Assembly: GCA_947505565.1 (NCBI GenBank)
Contig: CANNLB010000032.1
Location: 1 to 9,723 of the forward strand
Reading direction: 5' to 3'
DNA from: Acidobacteriota bacterium
Lineage (GTDB): Bacteria > Acidobacteriota > Terriglobia > Bryobacterales > Bryobacteraceae
DNA length: 9,723 bases
In this document: positions 6,093-9,723 of the stretch, in pieces
Layout of the letters: each line of letters starts with the position of its first letter
Position numbering within the stretch: the first letter of the stretch is position 1
Program-made: the position numbers and the translations under genes
The notes under the pieces: generated by a model
Told to the model about the DNA's origin: nothing
The model's database searches: none
Seen by the model: only the letters and a program-made list of their open reading frames with translations

Positions 6093-7163
6093 TTGATACG
6101 ACGCTTGATCACATTTTCTCTTCTTGTCACCTGCTCTCTCGCGTTCGCTGACTCGGTCACAATGAAAAACGGCGACCGCCTCACCGGTGCCGTCGTCAAA
6201 GTCGAAGCCGACGCGCTGACCCTCAACTCCGACCTCGCCGGTGTAGTGAAGATTCCCTTCGCTTCCATCGCCAGCGTTGATTCCGGTCAACCCCTCAGCT
6301 TCATCCTGAAAGACGGCCAGACCATCGTCGGCTCGCTGAAGGCCGACGCCGAACTGTACACCGTCACCACCAAGGACGCCGGTAAGGTCGAAACCACCAA
6401 AGAAAAAATCGCCGCCATCCGGTCCGAGGACGAACAAACCCGCTACCTCGCCCGCCTCGATCGCTACACCAATCCCCGCCTAACCGACCTCTGGACCGGC
6501 TTCTTCGACGCCGGCTACTCCGCCACCCGCGGCAACGCCGAAACCAACACCTTCAACTTCGGCACCAACGCCACGCGCGCCACCAGGCGCGACAAAATCT
6601 CGCTCTACTTCCTCAGCATCAATACCAATGCCCGCATTAGAAACGTGATGTCGACTACCGCCAACGCCGTCCGTGGCGGCGGCCGCTACAGCATAAACCT
6701 TAGCAAGAAGGCCTTCGCCTTCGGCCTCACCGATCTCGAATTCGACCAGTTCCAACAACTCGACCTTCGCTTCGTCCTCGGCGGCGGCGGCGGCTATCAC
6801 GTCATCCAAAACAAACGCATAGCCTTCGACCTCTTCACCGGTGCCAACCTCAACAAGGAATTCTTCTCGACAGGCCTCCGCCGGACATCTACCGAACTCA
6901 TCCTCGGCAATGAACTCAGCCATAAGATCAGTTCCAACATGTTGCTCACTGAACGGATGGTCTTCTATCCCAACGTCTCCAACTCCGGCAACTACCGCGT
7001 CAACTTCGACGCCGGCCTCGTCACCAACATCAACAAATGGCTCGGCTGGAACGTCGGCTTCAGCAACCGCTACTTGAGCAACCCGGTCCTTGGCAACAAA
7101 ACCAACGACGTGTTGTTCACGACAGGCCTCCGCCTCACCTTCGCCAAACCCGCCGACGAATAG
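6093..7163 (+). CDS. DUF481 (YdiY-like) outer-membrane beta-barrel protein
   Basis: A 356-residue protein. Residues 1-19 form a Sec signal peptide (basic 'MIRR', hydrophobic core, 'AFA' before the mature 'DSVTMKNGD'). Residues 20-110 hold two SH3-like repeats, 'KNGDRLTGAVVKVEADALTL' (25-44) and 'KDGQTIVGSLKADAELYTV' (73-91), a domain often fused to DUF481. Residues 130-350 are rich in alternating beta strands ('DLWTGFFDAGYSATRGN', 'GRYSINLSKKAFAFGLTD', 'VLFTTGLRLTFAK'), matching the DUF481 barrel of Gram-negative outer membranes. The role is unknown; YdiY-type proteins are linked to envelope or acid-stress responses in some species. The chain ends '...AKPADE', so the barrel does not end on an aromatic residue. 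It is transcribed alone, and ends 2 bases before the convergent gene's stop. Confidence 0.9.
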   Translation: MIRRLITFSLLVTCSLAFADSVTMKNGDRLTGAVVKVEADALTLNSDLAGVVKIPFASIASVDSGQPLSFILKDGQTIVGSLKADAELYTVTTKDAGKVETTKEKIAAIRSEDEQTRYLARLDRYTNPRLTDLWTGFFDAGYSATRGNAETNTFNFGTNATRATRRDKISLYFLSINTNARIRNVMSTTANAVRGGGRYSINLSKKAFAFGLTDLEFDQFQQLDLRFVLGGGGGYHVIQNKRIAFDLFTGANLNKEFFSTGLRRTSTELILGNELSHKISSNMLLTERMVFYPNVSNSGNYRVNFDAGLVTNINKWLGWNVGFSNRYLSNPVLGNKTNDVLFTTGLRLTFAKPADE

Positions 7164-7165
7164 CC

Positions 7166-7621
7166 CTAACTCATGTGACTGCCGGTTAGGATCTGCCTAA
7201 CCGGCTCGTCCTCTCCCAACCGTTCATAGCGCCTCATCAACAGCCCCCGCGGCTCCACCGGCAACGGAATGCCCCGCCAGTCAAACCAAGTGCTCTGCAC
7301 GAGGTTAGCCCGCACCGAAACCCACCGCCCCCGCCGCACTTCAAAACACCGAGCCGCACTGCTTACGAGCGTCACCCCCGGCAACCGCATCGTCAGCCGC
7401 TCCCAAGTTTCATCCCGCTGCCACTCCACCCCTCCCGCCCACCGCTCAATCGAACTCCCCGCCACTGTCAATTCCAACTCCCGAATCGGCAGTTTCGACC
7501 CATAAAACCGGGCCGCCGCATCCCCTGTCACCTGAAACACGACCTCGCGCTCGTTCAGCCAATCCATCGCCCGCGTCAGGGCAAGCGCCACTCGCCGGGG
7601 AATTACCGCGACATATCCCAT
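7166..7621 (-). CDS. Putative nucleotidyltransferase-fold protein, divergent
   Basis: A 151-residue soluble protein. Residues 11-53 read as a helix ('ALALTRAMDWLNEREVV'), a strand and turn 'FQVTGDAAARFYGS' (29-42), then 'IRELELTV' (46-53). This resembles the minimal nucleotidyltransferase pattern 'xVxTGGxAAxxYGS...xDIDIxV' of small NTase-like proteins. Later parts, 'ARCFEVRRGRWVSV' (90-103) and 'GIPLPVEPRGLLMRRYERLG' (117-136), fit the C-terminal part of the same type ('...VPVxPxxxLIAYKxxLGR'). The usual catalytic DxD is ELE (Glu48, Glu50) and the second Gly of the GG turn is Asp34, so it may be inactive or altered. ATG at 7621 keeps the first helix; ATG at 7567 is an alternative. The start is 30 bases from the divergent Wzt gene; the stop is 2 bases from the DUF481 stop. 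Family assignment is tentative. Confidence 0.62.
   Translation of the reverse strand: MGYVAVIPRRVALALTRAMDWLNEREVVFQVTGDAAARFYGSKLPIRELELTVAGSSIERWAGGVEWQRDETWERLTMRLPGVTLVSSAARCFEVRRGRWVSVRANLVQSTWFDWRGIPLPVEPRGLLMRRYERLGEDEPVRQILTGSHMS
7181..7205. terminator. Perfect hairpin between convergent genes, possible terminator
   Basis: GCCGGTTAGG (7181-7190) and CCTAACCGGC (7196-7205) form a perfect 10-bp stem with a 5-base loop, 17 bases after the DUF481 stop. The stem lies inside the last codons (about P140-G147) of the minus-strand gene. No U-tract follows on either strand, so if it terminates, it is not a classical intrinsic terminator; it could instead block or stabilise the DUF481 3' end. 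Confidence 0.5.
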
Positions 7622-7651
7622 CACCAGCAGGATATCGCTGATAATCAGAGG

Positions 7652-8842
7652 TTGGTATCCATCCAACACGTTTCTAAGATTTACCCCCTCTTCGCCACCC
7701 CGGCCGATCGGCTGCTCGCCGCCATCCCTTTCCTCGGCGAAACGCGCCCCAAAGACTTCTGGGCCCTCCGCGACGTCACCATCACCGTCGAACCCGGTGA
7801 AGTCTTCGCCCTCGTCGGCCCCAACGGCTCCGGTAAAAGCACGCTCCTCCAGATCGTCTCCGGCATCATGCAACCCTCCCGCGGTCGCGTCGTCACCTCC
7901 GGCCGCGTGGCCGCCCTTCTTGAACTCGGCGCCGGCTTCAACCCCGAATTCACCGGCCGCGAAAACGTCATCCTCAACGGCGAAATCATGGGCCTCTCCC
8001 GCGCTGAAATCGAAGCCGCCTTCCCCGCCATCGCCGCCTTCGCCGAAATCGGCGACTTCATAGACCGCCCCGTCAAAGAGTATTCCAGCGGTATGTACGT
8101 CCGCCTCGCCTTCGCCACCGCCATCCACGTCGACCCCGAAATCCTCATCGTCGACGAAGCCCTCGCCGTCGGCGACGCCATCTTCGCCAACCGTTGCATC
8201 CACAAACTCGAAGAACTCAAAGAACGCGGCATCACCATTCTCTTCGTCTCCCACGATCTCGGCATGGTCAAGCGCCTCGCCTCCCGCGCTGCCCTCATGC
8301 TCGACGGCGAAGTCGTCGCCCTCGGCACCCCCAACGACGTCGTCAACCGCTACGTCGGCCTCGTCCACGAACTCCAACTCCGCGATGCCGCTACACCCCT
8401 CGGCAGCTATCGCCACGGCGACGAGTTCAGCAAAATCTCCTCGGTCGAACTTTTCAACCACCTCGGCGAAAAAACTACCGCCCTCCACTCCGGCCAACCC
8501 GCCACCATCCGCATCACCGCCACCTTCGGCCACGATTGCCAGGACCCCATCTTCGGCATGCTCATCCGCAACCGCATGGGCCTGGACGTCTACGGCACCA
8601 ACACCCGCGTCGAACAACGCCCCCTTGGCCTCGTCAAAGCCGGCGAAACCATCGAACTCGATTTCACCTTCGATTGCTTGCTGAGCCGGCAAGAATATAC
8701 ACTGACGGTTGCGACGCAGCACTGGGATGGGGCCAGCCAGGACTGGATCGACGATGCCTTAACCTTCGCCGTCATCGACCCCAAAGATACGGCCGGCATG
8801 GTCCAATTGCGAACGGAGATTGAATGGCGACGCCTAACCTAG
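7652..8842 (+). CDS. wzt: Wzt-like polysaccharide ABC transporter ATP-binding protein
   Basis: A 396-residue cytoplasmic ATPase with a C-terminal carbohydrate-binding-type domain. The ABC part (1-235) has Walker A 'GPNGSGKST' (56-64), a Q-loop region near 'ELGAGFNPEFTGRENV' typical of the O-antigen/teichoic-acid exporter subfamily, signature 'YSSGMYVRLAFA' (144-155), Walker B 'ILIVDEA' (164-170) and H-loop 'VSHD' (199-202). Residues 250-390 match the beta-sandwich Wzt C-terminal domain, which in E. coli O9a-type systems binds the modified glycan end before export. The partner permease (Wzm) is not in the window, which is unusual because wzm normally precedes wzt. The start is uncertain: TTG at 7652 has AGAGG directly abutting it, and no better ATG or GTG precedes the family's normal beginning ('IQHVSKIY'). 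It overlaps the next gene by 19 bases. Confidence 0.9.
   Translation: MVSIQHVSKIYPLFATPADRLLAAIPFLGETRPKDFWALRDVTITVEPGEVFALVGPNGSGKSTLLQIVSGIMQPSRGRVVTSGRVAALLELGAGFNPEFTGRENVILNGEIMGLSRAEIEAAFPAIAAFAEIGDFIDRPVKEYSSGMYVRLAFATAIHVDPEILIVDEALAVGDAIFANRCIHKLEELKERGITILFVSHDLGMVKRLASRAALMLDGEVVALGTPNDVVNRYVGLVHELQLRDAATPLGSYRHGDEFSKISSVELFNHLGEKTTALHSGQPATIRITATFGHDCQDPIFGMLIRNRMGLDVYGTNTRVEQRPLGLVKAGETIELDFTFDCLLSRQEYTLTVATQHWDGASQDWIDDALTFAVIDPKDTAGMVQLRTEIEWRRLT
8815..8818 (+). promoter_or_regulatory. Ribosome binding site for the POT transporter gene
   Basis: GGAG ends 5 bases before ATG at 8824, inside the last codons of the Wzt-like gene, and supports the overlapping start. Confidence 0.6.
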
Positions 8843-9723
8843 ATACGAGTTTCTTCGGCCACCCCCGTGGCCTCGCGACCCTTTTTTTTACAGAAATGTG
8901 GGAGCGCTTTAGCTACTACGGTATGCGAGCCCTGCTCCTGCTCTACATGGTCTCCCCCACTGGTCTCGCCTTCGACAAAGGCAAAGGCGCCGCCGTCTAT
9001 GGCATGGTCGTCTCCCTCGTTTACCTCATGAGCATCCCCGGCGGATGGCTCGCTGACCGTTTCCTCGGCCAACGCAAGGCCGTCCTCTACGGCGGCATCG
9101 CCATCGCTATCGGCAACTTCTGCCTCGCCGCGCCGTCGGTCGAAATGTTCTATCTCGGCCTCGGCATCATTAGCCTCGGCACCGGGCTCCTCAAGCCGAA
9201 CGTCTCCACCCTCGTCGGCGGCCTCTATGCCACCGGCGACCCCCGCCGCGACGCCGGCTTCTCCATCTACTACATGGGCATCAATATCGGCGCCGGCATC
9301 TCCCCGCTCATCGTCGGCTACATCGGCCAGTTCGTCGAGTGGCGCCTCGCCTTCGTCGCTGTCGGCATCGGCATGTCCCTGGGCGTCATCCAGTATCTGG
9401 CCGACTCTAAGCACCTCGGCGACGCCGGCCTTCACCCCGCCCCCTGGACATCTCCCGCCGAAGCCGCCTCCCATAAACGCTACCTCTGGGTCGGCCTCGC
9501 CGTCCTCATCCTCCTGCCCATCCTGCTCTATTCCGGCGTCCTCTCCATCACCCAACTCGCCGACGCCCTCGGCGTCCTCCTCATCGTCATCACCGGTGCC
9601 GTCTTCGCCGCCGTCTACTTCGGCCCCTGGTCCTCGGTCGAACGCAAACGCATCCTCGTCATCTTCGCCTTCTTTTTCGTCGCCGCCCTCTTCTGGTCTT
9701 CGTTCGAACAAGCCGGTTCCACC
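8824..9723 (+). CDS. POT/PTR2 proton-dependent oligopeptide transporter, partial
   Basis: ATG at 8824 opens 300 codons to the window edge; full-length members run about 450-500 residues, so the C-terminal half is missing. The first helix carries the family proton-coupling motif ExxERFxYY as 'EMWERFSYYG' (24-33). The sequence 'GGWLADRFLGQRKA' (about 75-88) is the MFS loop 2-3 motif, and 'FSIYYMGINIGAGISP' (about 146-161) is the PTR2 signature around helix 5. The last visible residues, 'FWSSFEQAGST', match the conserved helix-7 region. The protein should import di- and tripeptides with protons across the inner membrane. The family N-terminus ('FFGHPRGLATLFFTEMWERF'-like) supports this start. 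The 19-base overlap with the Wzt-like gene implies co-transcription, though no functional link is obvious. A run of eight T (8882-8889) falls within the first helix, but the frame is correct through it. Confidence 0.93.
   Translation, partial: MATPNLDTSFFGHPRGLATLFFTEMWERFSYYGMRALLLLYMVSPTGLAFDKGKGAAVYGMVVSLVYLMSIPGGWLADRFLGQRKAVLYGGIAIAIGNFCLAAPSVEMFYLGLGIISLGTGLLKPNVSTLVGGLYATGDPRRDAGFSIYYMGINIGAGISPLIVGYIGQFVEWRLAFVAVGIGMSLGVIQYLADSKHLGDAGLHPAPWTSPAEAASHKRYLWVGLAVLILLPILLYSGVLSITQLADALGVLLIVITGAVFAAVYFGPWSSVERKRILVIFAFFFVAALFWSSFEQAGST

Noticed and set aside
7622..8722. Open-frame extension of the minus-strand NTase-like gene upstream of 7621
   Set aside because: The extra 367 codons are antisense to the Wzt-like ATPase and have shadow composition. 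Protein-like sequence begins near ATG 7621.
8882..8889. Run of eight T as a possible programmed frameshift site
   Set aside because: The POT frame reads correctly through the run into the conserved first helix, so no shift is needed.
8839..9711. 290-codon open frame on the minus strand
   Set aside because: It is very acidic and low in complexity (runs of Asp, Glu, Gly), with no recognisable motif. It is the antisense of the POT transporter, an effect of C-ending codons.

Overview
The window is GC-rich bacterial DNA with dense coding and third codon positions dominated by C (plus-strand genes) or G (minus-strand genes). A Tat-exported Gfo/Idh/MocA oxidoreductase, a DUF481 outer-membrane barrel, a NagX/HGSNAT-like membrane acetyltransferase and a Wzt-type ABC protein together suggest a Gram-negative soil-type bacterium. 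My best guess is Acidobacteriota, Solibacter/Bryobacter-like, but this is an inference from gene content and style; no rRNA or other phylogenetic marker is present.

Layout. (1) Positions 1-573, minus strand: N-terminal part of a multi-pass membrane acetyltransferase of the HGSNAT/DUF5009/NagX family, cut by the window edge. (2) Positions 576-4697, plus strand: a ynb-type membrane-lipid gene cluster (related to E. coli ynbABCD) in partial decay. The order is ynbA-like CDP-alcohol phosphatidyltransferase (broken), ynbC-like alpha/beta hydrolase-methyltransferase fusion (open), ynbD-like PAP2/dual-specificity phosphatase (open, one motif substitution), a small membrane protein (broken), a possible acyltransferase start fragment, and a ynbB-like CdsA C-terminus (frameshifted and truncated). 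The surviving gene junctions keep the 4-base stop/start overlaps of a tightly coupled operon. (3) Positions 4694-5812, minus strand: Tat-signal Gfo/Idh/MocA oxidoreductase, convergent with and overlapping the ynbB remnant. (4) Positions 5813-6092: divergent intergenic region with two hairpins and a short palindrome. (5) Positions 6093-7163, plus strand: secreted DUF481 beta-barrel with a tandem SH3-like N-terminal domain and a TTG start. (6) Positions 7166-7621, minus strand: a small protein resembling a nucleotidyltransferase fold; a perfect 10-bp hairpin lies in the end of its coding region. (7) Positions 7652-9723, plus strand: a Wzt-like polysaccharide ABC ATPase overlapping by 19 bases the start of a POT/PTR proton-coupled oligopeptide transporter that runs off the window.

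How the genes work together. The ynb cluster would, when complete, combine CDP-diacylglycerol synthesis, CDP-alcohol headgroup transfer, acyl transfer, phosphatase and hydrolase/methyltransferase steps, presumably making or editing an unusual phospholipid; its product has to my knowledge not been established. Here the committed lipid-synthesis enzymes are dead while the two middle genes are open, so the original pathway cannot run from this locus alone. The remaining genes are mostly envelope- or transport-related and appear independent of one another. I found no tRNA, rRNA, CRISPR array, insertion sequence or phage gene.
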